Assembly: GCA_037143795.1 (NCBI GenBank)
Contig: JBAWXZ010000006.1
Location: forward strand, 1 to 64,000
Direction of reading: 5' to 3'
Length of the DNA stretch: 64,000 nt
Source of the DNA: Firm-13 sp037143795
Lineage (GTDB): Bacteria; Bacillota; Clostridia; Saccharofermentanales; Saccharofermentanaceae
This document shows positions 27,305-35,798 of the stretch, piece by piece. The first letter of the stretch is position 1. The number at the start of each line of letters is the position of its first letter. The notes below the pieces were generated by a model, which did not search any database, was not told the origin of the DNA, and saw nothing but the letters and a program-made list of their open reading frames with translations. The translations under genes and the position numbers were made by a program.

Positions 27305-28262
27305 TTTGAAAAAAACATTTAAGGATTTATTTACAAATTATCTGGTTCTGGTTGCAATTGTGCTGCTCGTACTGGTCACCATGATTGCCCAGCCTAAGTT
27401 CCTTTCATCCGGAAACATGACGAATATCATGCGACAGTTCGGACCCCTGAGCCTGGTTGCCCTCGGCATGACTTTTGTCATCATCGGCGGTTTTATCGAC
27501 TTGTCTGTCGCAGGCATATTTTCGCTGGTTGCTGTTGTCACCCTTTCCCTGATTGATCCGATCGGTCAGGTCGGGGCACTCATTGTCGGATTGTGCCTGG
27601 GTGCGTTCTGCGGATTTTTCAACAGCATTTTGCTTCTTACTGCAGGTGCACTGACACAGGCGGAGGCCTTGTTTATCACATTTGGCATGAGCCTGGTTTA
27701 TGGAGCGTTTGCACTCATGAAAACAGGCGGATCGGTTCTCAATATGCGCGATGCCAAATCGGATACTTCGCTTTTCAAATTAATTGGCCAGGGAACGGTA
27801 GGTATTTTTACAGTTTCCTTTCTTATCTTTTTAGTATGCCTGCTGGTGTTGTTTCTTTTCCAATCAAAAACTGCGATGGGACGAGCTATCAGCCTGACCG
27901 GCGGTAACAAAACAGCAGCACGGCTGGCCGGTCTGCCGGTTGATGTATCCATCATGGTAATTTATACATTATCCGGCTTAATGGCAGCTTTGGGCGCGGT
28001 CAATCAGTTCGCCCGTGTTACAACAGCGTCGCCGGTCATGGGTAAAGGCTTTGAAACCAATGCCATCCTGGCAGTTGTTGTCGGAGGTACGACTCTGAAA
28101 GGCGGTAAAGGCAGTGTGCTGCGTACTGTTCTGGGCACCCTGCTGATCATATTGATGTCTAACTGCCTGAATTTGCTGGGTGTCACCCCCTTTATGCAAA
28201 ATGTTACAAAAGGAGCGATTCTGGTTCTGGCCATCTGGTTGGACAACCGGAAGCCGCAGTAG
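27282..28262 (+). CDS. sugar ABC transporter permease 1 (RbsC-like)
   Basis: The 326-residue membrane protein of the BPD_transp_2 family has about eight to ten TM segments and the family motif GGFIDLSVAGIFSL near residue 70. It overlaps the ATPase gene by 23 bases. ATG 27282 is very close to GGAGG (27274-27278), so in-frame GTG 27288 is an equally good start. It pairs with the second permease downstream, so the pore is probably a heterodimer. Confidence 0.9.
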   Translation: MNVNKKFDLKKTFKDLFTNYLVLVAIVLLVLVTMIAQPKFLSSGNMTNIMRQFGPLSLVALGMTFVIIGGFIDLSVAGIFSLVAVVTLSLIDPIGQVGALIVGLCLGAFCGFFNSILLLTAGALTQAEALFITFGMSLVYGAFALMKTGGSVLNMRDAKSDTSLFKLIGQGTVGIFTVSFLIFLVCLLVLFLFQSKTAMGRAISLTGGNKTAARLAGLPVDVSIMVIYTLSGLMAALGAVNQFARVTTASPVMGKGFETNAILAVVVGGTTLKGGKGSVLRTVLGTLLIILMSNCLNLLGVTPFMQNVTKGAILVLAIWLDNRKPQ

Positions 28263-28274
28263 GAGGAGACGACG

Positions 28275-29240
28275 ATGAATGTAAAGAGTTTTGGCATGAC
28301 GTTGGGCAAATTTGCATCCAAGCAAAAAGCATTAGTAGCAATCATTGTGATGCTTGTGTTTATGGTGTTCTTTCCCACCAATTTCTATACAAGTTATAAT
28401 CTGATCGATTTGCTGAATTCATCATCCATTCTGATGATCCTCGCCTTCGGTGTCACACTGACGGTCATCAGCGGCGGATGCGATTTGTCCATTGGCGGCG
28501 TTATGGTCACATCCGGCATTATTGCAATTAAGATGATGGCAATAATGGACATGTGGCTGGCGATCCTTATCGCGCTTTTATTCGGGGCTGCGATCGGATT
28601 CATCAACGGATTCCTGGTTGTGCAGCAGAAGACCGAGCCCTTTATTATTACCTTGGGAATGGGTATTACCCTGACGGGGTTAGCCCAGCTTCTGACGGAG
28701 GCAAGGCCGGTTACTGCTTCCAATTCCAATTTCATGTCGATTGCCAATGGCAGGATTATTTTTTCAATTACCAACCTGGTTGTCATTATGCTGGTCGTCC
28801 TGTTAGTCACGCATTGGATTATGCGCTACACACAATTCGGCAGAAGCTGTTATGCCATTGGCGGCGATTATGATGTCGCACGGTATTCAGGGATCAACGT
28901 TATCTTTGTTAAGTGGGCGGCTTTCGTGATCTGCGGCGTCTGTGCAGCACTTGCCGGTGTTCTTTTATCATCCAAGCTGAATTCGGGCAATTCCATCTAC
29001 GGTGAAACAACGGCACTGATTGTCAACTGCGCAGTTGTTGTCGGCGGTGTATCGTTCGCCGGCGGTGTCGGCGGTATCCCGCAGGCTGCCCTTGGCCTTC
29101 TGGTATTTGGAATTCTGGAAAACAGCATGAATATGCTGAGTGTTGATTCCTATGTCCAGATACTGACCAAAGGTATCGTTATTGTAGCTATCATCTGGAT
29201 GGACTCCTTTTCCAGAAAGCGCAAAAGAGAGCGTGTATAA
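28275..29240 (+). CDS. sugar ABC transporter permease 2 (RbsC-like)
   Basis: The 321-residue protein of the same family as permease 1 has the motif SGGCDLSIGGVMVTSG near residue 70 and several TM helices. AGGAGGAG lies eight bases before the ATG. Two different RbsC-type permeases in one operon are known for several cluster-B sugar systems. Confidence 0.9.
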   Translation: MNVKSFGMTLGKFASKQKALVAIIVMLVFMVFFPTNFYTSYNLIDLLNSSSILMILAFGVTLTVISGGCDLSIGGVMVTSGIIAIKMMAIMDMWLAILIALLFGAAIGFINGFLVVQQKTEPFIITLGMGITLTGLAQLLTEARPVTASNSNFMSIANGRIIFSITNLVVIMLVVLLVTHWIMRYTQFGRSCYAIGGDYDVARYSGINVIFVKWAAFVICGVCAALAGVLLSSKLNSGNSIYGETTALIVNCAVVVGGVSFAGGVGGIPQAALGLLVFGILENSMNMLSVDSYVQILTKGIVIVAIIWMDSFSRKRKRERV

Positions 29241-29279
29241 TGTGGATTCCTTCATTCATCATGAAAGGGCGGCAAGTTC

Positions 29280-30038
29280 ATGAATGAACGTAAAATACAG
29301 ATACTTAATGATATTTCAGCAAATGATAAAATCACCGTGGCAGAACTTGCATCAAAATTCAATGTTTCGCAGGTGACGATCCGCAGCGATCTGAAAATGC
29401 TTGAAAGTAAAGGCCTCATTAAGCGGATTCACGGAGGCGCATCGAGTCTTTCCGATGAAAGGCTTGACAGCCGCCTGAACGCAAACTATGAAATCAAAAT
29501 GCGCATTGCCGAATGTGCGGCGCAGATGGTGGAGTACGGGGAAACAATCATTATCGAATCCGGATCAACAAATGCCTTGCTTGCCAGAAAATTAGCAGAA
29601 ACCAAAGATGTAACGATCGTGACAAATTCATATTTTATCGCTAATTTCGTCAGGGACTTTCCGCGAATCAAAATAGTCCTGCTTGGAGGTGACTGTCAGC
29701 CTGATTCGGAAGTGTGTGTCGGTCCGCTGACCAGGCAGGATCTGCAATCCTTTTATGTTGATAAACTCTTTATCGGTACCGATGGATTCTCGGAAGAGGA
29801 GGGTTTTACATGCAACAACATGCAGCGTGCCGAGATTGCCTCGGCAATGGCAAAGCGAGCCCAAAAAACTATCATATTGACTGACTCCAGTAAGTTTTTT
29901 GTTCGCGGTGTTGCCAGGCAGCTTCAGCTTTCCGATGTAAGCATGGTCATTACAGACGAAGGGATTCCGGAAACGGCCCGTGACCTGATTACCGGCAGTA
30001 AGATCGAGCTGATTGCAGTGCCGAATCAAACATGCTGA
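29280..30038 (+). CDS. DeoR family transcriptional regulator 2
   Basis: The 252-residue protein is a close paralogue of DeoR 1 (23348-24091), about two-thirds identical. The DNA-reading helix is nearly the same (NVSQVTIRSDLKML against HVSQVTIRNDLKAL), which suggests that both recognise similar sites. The sensor domain keeps GSTNALLA and GTDGFSEEEGFT. It begins 39 bases after the permease stop and is probably cotranscribed with the transporter. The two regulators may answer to different phosphorylated intermediates. Confidence 0.92.
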   Translation: MNERKIQILNDISANDKITVAELASKFNVSQVTIRSDLKMLESKGLIKRIHGGASSLSDERLDSRLNANYEIKMRIAECAAQMVEYGETIIIESGSTNALLARKLAETKDVTIVTNSYFIANFVRDFPRIKIVLLGGDCQPDSEVCVGPLTRQDLQSFYVDKLFIGTDGFSEEEGFTCNNMQRAEIASAMAKRAQKTIILTDSSKFFVRGVARQLQLSDVSMVITDEGIPETARDLITGSKIELIAVPNQTC

Positions 30039-30073
30039 GACTATGAATTGCCGGGAGTAGAGTACTTTCAGTT

Positions 30074-30107
30074 ACAAAAAAGGCAGGTTTTCGAACCTGC
30101 CTTTTGT
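30074..30107. terminator. bidirectional terminator after DeoR 2
   Basis: AAAAGGCAGGTT (30078-30089) pairs with AACCTGCCTTTT (30094-30105) around a TTCG-type loop. T/A runs on both sides suit convergent transcripts. Confidence 0.85.
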
Positions 30108-30124
30108 ATTGGAAGCGGTCATAT

Positions 30125-31957
30125 CTATTTGCGCAGGTTCCCGTAATATACGGCACCGACGGCCTGTGCAAATTGGGCAACGGAATAATGCGGGTCGTTT
30201 TCAAGCTGCTGCATCAGCCTGGTGTTTGCCATGCCGGCATCGGCCACATCCAGAATAATATCGTCTTTTAAAAACCGGGCACCTTCCCTTATGAGTTCGA
30301 AGCAGGTCTTATTTTTTACCAGGCGTCCAAACAGAACACGCACGTCGGTGCAGGGATTCAGGATTTTATTGGTCTCAATCCAGGTGATGGCCAGAAAAGT
30401 TCCGATATCCTGCCAGATCCTGGAGTTGACGGCGTCTTTTTCACGATCCGGTAAAGACATCATGTGTTCGAGGAAGGGCTTGCGCATATCCACGGGTTCC
30501 GTCGGAACAAAGAGGCCCGTTATACCGTTGACCTCCTTTTCGACAACAAAACCCTTTTCAAAAAGCTCCCTGTACAAATCGGGACGTGCATCGGGGAAGT
30601 ACTTCATGGCAAGGCGGAACACGCCGCTCTGGCTGCAGTATTTCTGCAGTGTGCCGGACAGCCCGGTGTTGAAGTTGTTGATACTGCGCAGGTCGTCGGG
30701 CTGATATTCCTTTTCGACGAAGCTGCCCAGATCGATGATGAAATTGTAAACTTCGAGAGGAATATCCGGAATTCTCCCGGAACCGTCTACCCAGCCGGTA
30801 CCAAGTTCCGTACCAAGTGTGTGTGCGAACACACCCTTATTAACTTTATCCGGCTCGCAGGAGGCGTAGAGCTCCACTGCCGCGGTAAATGCGGCCATGG
30901 GGCCGTCGTTCGCTATGTTGACCCTGCCATCCTTTTTGATCAGCTCATGAAGGCGGGCGTCCAGATTTGTGAGTTTGAGGAAATCCTTTTCGTAATCAAT
31001 CCCGGGGTTATCACGTATCCCCCGGGTCTTGTAGACCTCGCCGCCGACTATCTTGTCCTTCACTACTACGTCGGGGAAACAGAGTCCGATGGAGTCGATT
31101 TCCACAAAGCGGCCGTTAAGGAACACTTCCGCTTCGCTGACGGTTTCTTTTATTAAGTCATCGGAAGCTGTCTTATCAAGGGCTTTTTGAATTTTGGCGT
31201 TCAGGCGATTTGATTCATTTGTGCTGTCCGTACCGGAATCCAAAGAGATCTTTGCACGTATCAGGCGTATGATCAGGCAGATAGGATCAACCAGCTGGCT
31301 GGATTCAGTAAAACCGGCGGGGAACCAGTCGTATTCCTTGCAGCAGGCGATCATACCATTTCTGACCAGTACGATTTTGATATCCGTACCGCCGACGTCT
31401 ATGCCGCAGATGATTTTGGTTTCCAGATTCCGGGTAACTTCGGCGAAGATCTCCGGATGTTGTTCAGGCTGGTCTTTTGTATTTTCAATTACCGCAAGTT
31501 CCTTTACATCTTTTACGATGAAGCAAAAGTCCGGTTCGCCGGGGAAGAGCGTGCTGTGCATCCGGTCGATAACATTGATCGCCCTGCCATAGCCCCGGCG
31601 GTCGGCGCGTCTCAGGCCGATGCAGAATACTTCATTCAGTTCAGCTGCGATATGCATCAGCACTGTGCAGGCGCTATCCGCATATACAGTTACAGACTTG
31701 CCTCCCAGACTGGAAAGTATGTTGTAGATTTCCGCCCAAATATAGCTTTTCACAAAATCCAGTGCTTCCCGATCCAGGGATTCCAGAATCGGCAGCTTTA
31801 GAATGAACAGCTTTTTGCTGCTGCTGCTGTCCATAGTCGTCACGACGATTTGCACAACCTGCATTTCTGTGTCTTTCAGATTGTCAAAGGCTTCGTTTAC
31901 CGTACTTATGTATACCGGCTGGCCGCTCCGGGCTTTGACTAAAAACTCCTTAACCAT
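30125..31957 (-). CDS. large ROK/actin-fold protein with unknown N-terminal domain
   Basis: The 610-residue protein has two parts. Residues 1 to about 175 match nothing I recognise. From there an actin-like ATPase domain begins with IICGIDVGGTDIKIVLV and continues with VNIANDGPMAAFTAAVE and GVFAHTLGTELGTGWVDGSG, as in ROK/hexokinase-type enzymes, but it is twice the usual length with extra segments. I choose ATG 31957, preceded by TTGGAG. It may be a kinase of the same pathway as the GREs, because a TTTCA-AA-TGAAA repeat lies 39 bases before the start. A sensor role is also possible. Confidence 0.7.
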   Translation of the reverse strand: MVKEFLVKARSGQPVYISTVNEAFDNLKDTEMQVVQIVVTTMDSSSSKKLFILKLPILESLDREALDFVKSYIWAEIYNILSSLGGKSVTVYADSACTVLMHIAAELNEVFCIGLRRADRRGYGRAINVIDRMHSTLFPGEPDFCFIVKDVKELAVIENTKDQPEQHPEIFAEVTRNLETKIICGIDVGGTDIKIVLVRNGMIACCKEYDWFPAGFTESSQLVDPICLIIRLIRAKISLDSGTDSTNESNRLNAKIQKALDKTASDDLIKETVSEAEVFLNGRFVEIDSIGLCFPDVVVKDKIVGGEVYKTRGIRDNPGIDYEKDFLKLTNLDARLHELIKKDGRVNIANDGPMAAFTAAVELYASCEPDKVNKGVFAHTLGTELGTGWVDGSGRIPDIPLEVYNFIIDLGSFVEKEYQPDDLRSINNFNTGLSGTLQKYCSQSGVFRLAMKYFPDARPDLYRELFEKGFVVEKEVNGITGLFVPTEPVDMRKPFLEHMMSLPDREKDAVNSRIWQDIGTFLAITWIETNKILNPCTDVRVLFGRLVKNKTCFELIREGARFLKDDIILDVADAGMANTRLMQQLENDPHYSVAQFAQAVGAVYYGNLRK

Positions 31958-31995
31958 AATTTTCTCCAAGTTGTTTTTGATTAAAGTATAAAATA

Positions 31996-32031
31996 ATTTC
32001 AAATGAAATACAATAGAAGTTCAAACGAAAT
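31996..32031 (-). promoter_or_regulatory. operator-like repeats before the large ROK-like gene
   Basis: ATTTCA-AA-TGAAAT (31996-32009) is a perfect inverted repeat with the pattern found at 15092-15105. A degenerate copy, TTCAAACGAAAT, follows at 32020-32031. The remainder of this gap up to 32177 holds no gene. Confidence 0.45.
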
Positions 32032-32177
32032 GCATAATAGAATATACTTTTAACACATGCAATTGCTGATGAGGTTGTGCCTGTTTGAATGAATTACTAT
32101 ATAGTCATCCTATTACAAAAAAAACAGGTCTCGTGCATTTGCAGGTCAGAAAATTGCAAAAAATATGTTGGAAATAC

Positions 32178-32206
32178 TTGACATGATGTAAAATAAACTA
32201 TACACT
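32178..32206 (+). promoter_or_regulatory. promoter of the membrane protein/XRE operon
   Basis: TTGACA (32178-32183), a 17-base spacer and TACACT (32201-32206). An alternative -10 box TATACA lies two bases earlier. Confidence 0.55.
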
Positions 32207-32250
32207 GTGTCTATCAGAGGTTACACACAAACGAGAGGAGCGTGTCGAAT

Positions 32251-32745
32251 ATGTCTTATCAGAATAAAAGAACAATCACAAGCATGATTACAGGGGCGTT
32301 CGTTTTGGCAGCTTATTGCATCTATGCATACGGCAAATATCAATCGGGAGGTGTTGCGCCTGACGACTGGAAGTTCTGGGCAGTTACCATGCTGATATTT
32401 ATCGGCGTGGGTATCGTAGCTACGATTATCATTCAAATTATTTTTCATATTATTATGTCAATAGCGATTGCAATACAAGAGCGGAACTGCGATGACAAAG
32501 AGATTAACAAAATCATTGAGGCTTCCATGGTGGAAGATGAGATGGATAAGCTGATCGGACTGAAGTCATCAAGAGTAGGTTTTATCTTTGCCGGAATTGG
32601 ATTTGTCGCAGGTCTTGCGGCTCTTATTATGAATTATTCACCGGCTGTGATGCTCAATATTCTCTTTCTGTCATTCAATATCGGATCGCTGTTTGAAGGA
32701 TTTGTAAGCCTTCACTATTACAGGAAGGGTGTCCGAAATGGCTAA
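32251..32745 (+). CDS. small integral membrane protein, function unknown
   Basis: The 164-residue protein has four hydrophobic segments, near residues 10-30, 40-68, 107-128 and 130-150, and a charged loop between the second and third (ERNCDDKEINKIIEAS). ATG 32251 is ten bases after AGAGGAG; the earlier GTG at 32242 is too close. It overlaps the XRE gene by eight bases. Small membrane proteins coupled to such XRE regulators are frequent in Firmicutes, without a clear role. Confidence 0.75.
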   Translation: MSYQNKRTITSMITGAFVLAAYCIYAYGKYQSGGVAPDDWKFWAVTMLIFIGVGIVATIIIQIIFHIIMSIAIAIQERNCDDKEINKIIEASMVEDEMDKLIGLKSSRVGFIFAGIGFVAGLAALIMNYSPAVMLNILFLSFNIGSLFEGFVSLHYYRKGVRNG

Positions 32746-32968
32746 GAAGATGGAAATTACGAACAATATCCGGACGCTTCGCTTTTTTGCAGGAGAGATG
32801 ACGCAGCAGGCTCTGGCCGAAAAAGCAGGGGTTTCCAGGCAGACCATTCTTGCTGTTGAAGCCGGCAAGTATTCTCCCTCGCTGGAACTGGCATTTAGAA
32901 TTGCCGATGTTTTCGGTGTGGCGATCGGCGAGGTATTCGCTTATGAAATGATAGGAGATGCAAAATGA
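32738..32968 (+). CDS. small XRE-family HTH regulator
   Basis: The 76-residue protein is one helix-turn-helix domain (MTQQALAEKAGVSRQTILAVEAGKYSPSLELAFRIADVF), like the YozG/CopG-length XRE proteins paired with membrane proteins. AGGAAGG lies nine bases before ATG 32738. It overlaps both neighbours (8 bases upstream, ATGA downstream), so all three genes are translationally coupled and it probably controls its own operon. Confidence 0.9.
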   Translation: MAKKMEITNNIRTLRFFAGEMTQQALAEKAGVSRQTILAVEAGKYSPSLELAFRIADVFGVAIGEVFAYEMIGDAK

Positions 32969-33909
32969 AAGCGGTAGTTTATAAAAAGCACGGTACACCC
33001 GATCCATTTCTATACTGCGATGTAAATAAACCCATACCCGGTGACAATGAGATCTTAATACAAGTTCATGCTGTTGCTCTTAATGCAGCAGACTACCGGC
33101 TGTTCCGCATGGGGCTTGGCATACCCAAAAGCAAGATATTCGGGGCTGATATCGCAGGAACAGTGGAAGCTGCCGGCAAAAATATCCGGACATTCCAACC
33201 GGGAGATAATGTGGCTGCGGATACAGGCGGTTACGGTTTCGGAGGTCTGGCCGAATATGCCGTCGCTCCGGGGGATATTGCGGCGCTCATACCGGCTGAA
33301 GTGTCTTTTGAAAAAGCTGCGGCCGTTCCTATGTCTGCGATCACGGCTCTTCAGGCTTTGCGTGATAAAGGCAGTATCCGTCAGGGACAAAAGGTGCTGA
33401 TCAACGGAGCAAGCGGCGGTGTAGGAACCTATGCGGTCCAGCTTGCCAAATACTTCGGTGCAGAAGTGACAGCTGTCTGCAGCGCGAAAAACATGAATTT
33501 AGTCCGTTCCCTCGGCGCGGACCATGTAATCGATTATGCGAGGGAGGATTTTACAAAAAGCGGCATACGGTACGATCTCATTGTTGCTGTTAACGGATAT
33601 CATCCGCTTGCGGCATATAAGCGAGCCTTAGAGCCTGAAGGGACATATGTCATGGTAGGCGGTACTTTTCCACAGATATTCAAATCCTTTATTTTCGGGC
33701 CGATTATGTCATCGGGCAGCAGGAAGATCCGTTCCCTTTCCGCGAAAGGGAATGCCAAAGATCTCGCATTCATTTTGGACCTTGTAAAGGACGGTATAAT
33801 TAATCCCGTAATTGACAGGCGTTATCCGCTCCAACAGGCAGGAGAGGCATTCCTTTATATTGAAAAGGGACATGCCGGAGGGAAAGTAGTTATCAATGTT
33901 ATTGAGTGA
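32965..33909 (+). CDS. MDR-family NAD(P)-dependent oxidoreductase
   Basis: The 314-residue protein is a zinc-free quinone-reductase-type medium-chain dehydrogenase. It has the N-terminal GroES-like domain (GADIAGTVEAAGKNIRTFQPGD) and the nucleotide loop INGASGGVGTYAVQLAKYFGA near residue 143. It probably reduces quinones or enones with NADPH. It is the last gene of the membrane protein/XRE operon. Confidence 0.88.
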   Translation: MKAVVYKKHGTPDPFLYCDVNKPIPGDNEILIQVHAVALNAADYRLFRMGLGIPKSKIFGADIAGTVEAAGKNIRTFQPGDNVAADTGGYGFGGLAEYAVAPGDIAALIPAEVSFEKAAAVPMSAITALQALRDKGSIRQGQKVLINGASGGVGTYAVQLAKYFGAEVTAVCSAKNMNLVRSLGADHVIDYAREDFTKSGIRYDLIVAVNGYHPLAAYKRALEPEGTYVMVGGTFPQIFKSFIFGPIMSSGSRKIRSLSAKGNAKDLAFILDLVKDGIINPVIDRRYPLQQAGEAFLYIEKGHAGGKVVINVIE

Positions 33910-34015
33910 TCGCGAGATGGATTATGAACTTATGAGTGGTATACTCTTTATCTGACGTACAGGCGATTGCTTTTTTATCATTAGTTGAAATGAGACATAT
34001 ATGGAGGGTGATTTA

Positions 34016-34861
34016 ATGAATAAGATAAAAAACACGAAGCATAAAAAAATCATAGTGATTATATCCATTGTTGCTGTTCTTGCAATTTCAACTTCCGCCG
34101 TCTGGCTGATTATGAAGAAGAACGCAGCGGATAAGAACCTGCCTGTTGTAATGGCTCACCGGGGTTATTATGTGAACGCTGTGGAAAACACGCTGGGATC
34201 GCTTGAAGCAGCAGCCGTATTTAAACCGGATTTTGTCGAATTGGATGTTGTGGAATCCGTTGACGGCGAGTTATTCGTAATACATGACAATAATTTGTTG
34301 AGAATGGCGCTCCTCGATAAAAACATTCGTGAAATGACAAAGGATGAAGTTAAAGCTGTTGTTTTAAAACAAAACGGCAAAGAAAGCCACATTTCCACAT
34401 TGAATGAATTTGTAGATGAAGCGATAAGGCTGAATCAGAATCTGAATGTTGAAATAAAGATTTACGGTAATGAGTCAAAGGACTTTGTCGGAAATGTAGT
34501 CAGCCTTCTTAAAGACAAAAAAGTGGAAAAGAAATATTTGATTCAATCCCTTGATTGGGACACCGTTCTCAAAGTGAACGAACTGGCTCCAGAAATTTCA
34601 GCAGGATTTATAGCGATGAAGAAAGATTTTGATATTAATAATGCAGGAATTGATTTTGCTTCCATTCCTGCCTACGATGTGGCAAAAGATCTGCTGAGCC
34701 ATACGGATACTACCAATAAGCCCATATATGTATGGACAATCGATGCGGAAGAATCCATTGAAAAAGTGTTTTCGGAAGGTGCTGACGGTGTTATCACGAA
34801 CAAATGCAATGATGCCGTAAAAATTCGCAATACACTTGCCAAAACCGGATTGCTGTTTTAA
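34016..34861 (+). CDS. membrane-anchored glycerophosphodiester phosphodiesterase
   Basis: The 281-residue protein has an N-terminal TM anchor (residues about 12-32) followed by a GDPD TIM barrel. The catalytic-site residues are in MAHRGYY, ENTLGSLEAA, VELDVVES and VIHDNNL (His/Glu/Asp metal ligands). It hydrolyses glycerophosphodiesters to glycerol-3-phosphate and an alcohol, probably outside the membrane. ATG 34016 follows GGAGGG by seven bases. Confidence 0.9.
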   Translation: MNKIKNTKHKKIIVIISIVAVLAISTSAVWLIMKKNAADKNLPVVMAHRGYYVNAVENTLGSLEAAAVFKPDFVELDVVESVDGELFVIHDNNLLRMALLDKNIREMTKDEVKAVVLKQNGKESHISTLNEFVDEAIRLNQNLNVEIKIYGNESKDFVGNVVSLLKDKKVEKKYLIQSLDWDTVLKVNELAPEISAGFIAMKKDFDINNAGIDFASIPAYDVAKDLLSHTDTTNKPIYVWTIDAEESIEKVFSEGADGVITNKCNDAVKIRNTLAKTGLLF

Positions 34862-34973
34862 ATCCTGAAATACGGATGGAAGGCCGGTATGGCTGTCATT
34901 AAGGCATCATGATATTATGAAAATAATCAGTCAGGGAAAAGTATCAGCGCGGATTGTAAAGAGGAATAAAAAT

Positions 34974-35328
34974 ATGGCTATAGTACCGCTCAAATGCCCG
35001 AAATGCGGCAGTACCATTAATCTTGACGACCAGCAGGAGACAAGCACCTGTGAGTACTGCAAAGGACCCATCCGTTAAAATATCAAAATGCTATATTGCC
35101 ACAGCTGTATACGGTTCCTATGATGCTCCCGAGGTGCTCGTTCTCCGTAGATTCCGTGACGAGGTTCTGTCGAAATCTTTGCCCGGCAGGGCATTTATCC
35201 GCACCTATTATAAAGTGAGTCCTCCTGCTGCGCGGCACCTGGAAAATGCAGGACTGCTGAGCAGCATTGTCCGCCGGATACTCGATGAAATAGTAAAATG
35301 GGTTTCCCGGGGAAATAAACACAAATAA
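34974..35328 (+). pseudogene. zinc-ribbon plus CFI-box protein, broken by a +1 frameshift
   Basis: A well-placed RBS (GAGGA) and ATG 34974 open a 34-residue zinc ribbon (CPKCG and CEYCK) that ends at TAA 35076-35078. A second frame, one base ahead, continues immediately with KISKCYIATAVYGSYDAPEV, LRRFRDEVL and SPPAARHL, the CFI-box domain usually fused to such a ribbon. The second frame has only a TTG without RBS. Removing one T in CGTTAAAATATC (35073-35084) would restore a single protein of about 118 residues. It is an indel, a sequencing error, or possibly programmed frameshifting. Confidence 0.7.
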
Positions 35329-35337
35329 AGATTCGGG

Positions 35338-35376
35338 TCAAAAAAGGCTTGACCTATTTGGGCGGCGCCTTTTTTG
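35338..35376 (+). terminator. terminator after the CFI-box gene
   Basis: AAAAAAGGC (35339-35347) pairs with GCCTTTTTT (35367-35375), giving a T-rich end. Confidence 0.65.
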
Positions 35377-35430
35377 TTATTTAGCACTCAATACCTAAAG
35401 CAGCGTCATTGCTTCAAAAGCGAATTTTAG

Positions 35431-35473
35431 AGAACCTTCATGATGAAAACAATTTTATCAGCAGGTTCTTTTT
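35431..35473 (+). terminator. isolated terminator-like hairpin
   Basis: AGAACCT (35431-35437) pairs with AGGTTCT (35463-35469), extended inside by TGAT-AAAA with TTTTATCA, and is followed by TTTTG. No gene ends directly before it, so it may be a second terminator. The rest of 35377-35672 shows no gene. Confidence 0.5.
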
Positions 35474-35672
35474 GTTTGTTCAAATATCATTGCAGTATCT
35501 GGTAAAGAATATTTCTCAAAATTATCCCGGAACATTATATTTCCGATAAAGTAATTATTTTAATGAAAAAATATACGAAAGAATATGATTTTGAAATGAT
35601 AAAACCCTTTAATACATGGGTTGTAAGCAAATTATTTGATTGCTTGATTTATTTTCACAATAAAATTAAATG

Positions 35673-35701
35673 TTGACACCTGAAATAAATCCGAGTATAT
35701 T
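35673..35701 (+). promoter_or_regulatory. promoter of the ROK-regulated amino-sugar operon
   Basis: TTGACA (35673-35678), a 17-base spacer and TATATT (35696-35701), close to the sigma-A consensus. Its position rules out the in-frame start at 35670 for the next gene. Confidence 0.75.
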
Positions 35702-35798
35702 ACAAGAGAAAAAGCGCACCGGATCATATTCATTCCACATCGTTCAAGAAAACAAAATAATCAAATGTAAAAATTATAACTGTGAAGAGAGTGATTAT

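Noticed and set aside
35670..35798. Upstream start of the ROK regulator
   Set aside because: It lies before the -35 box of the only good promoter (35673-35701).
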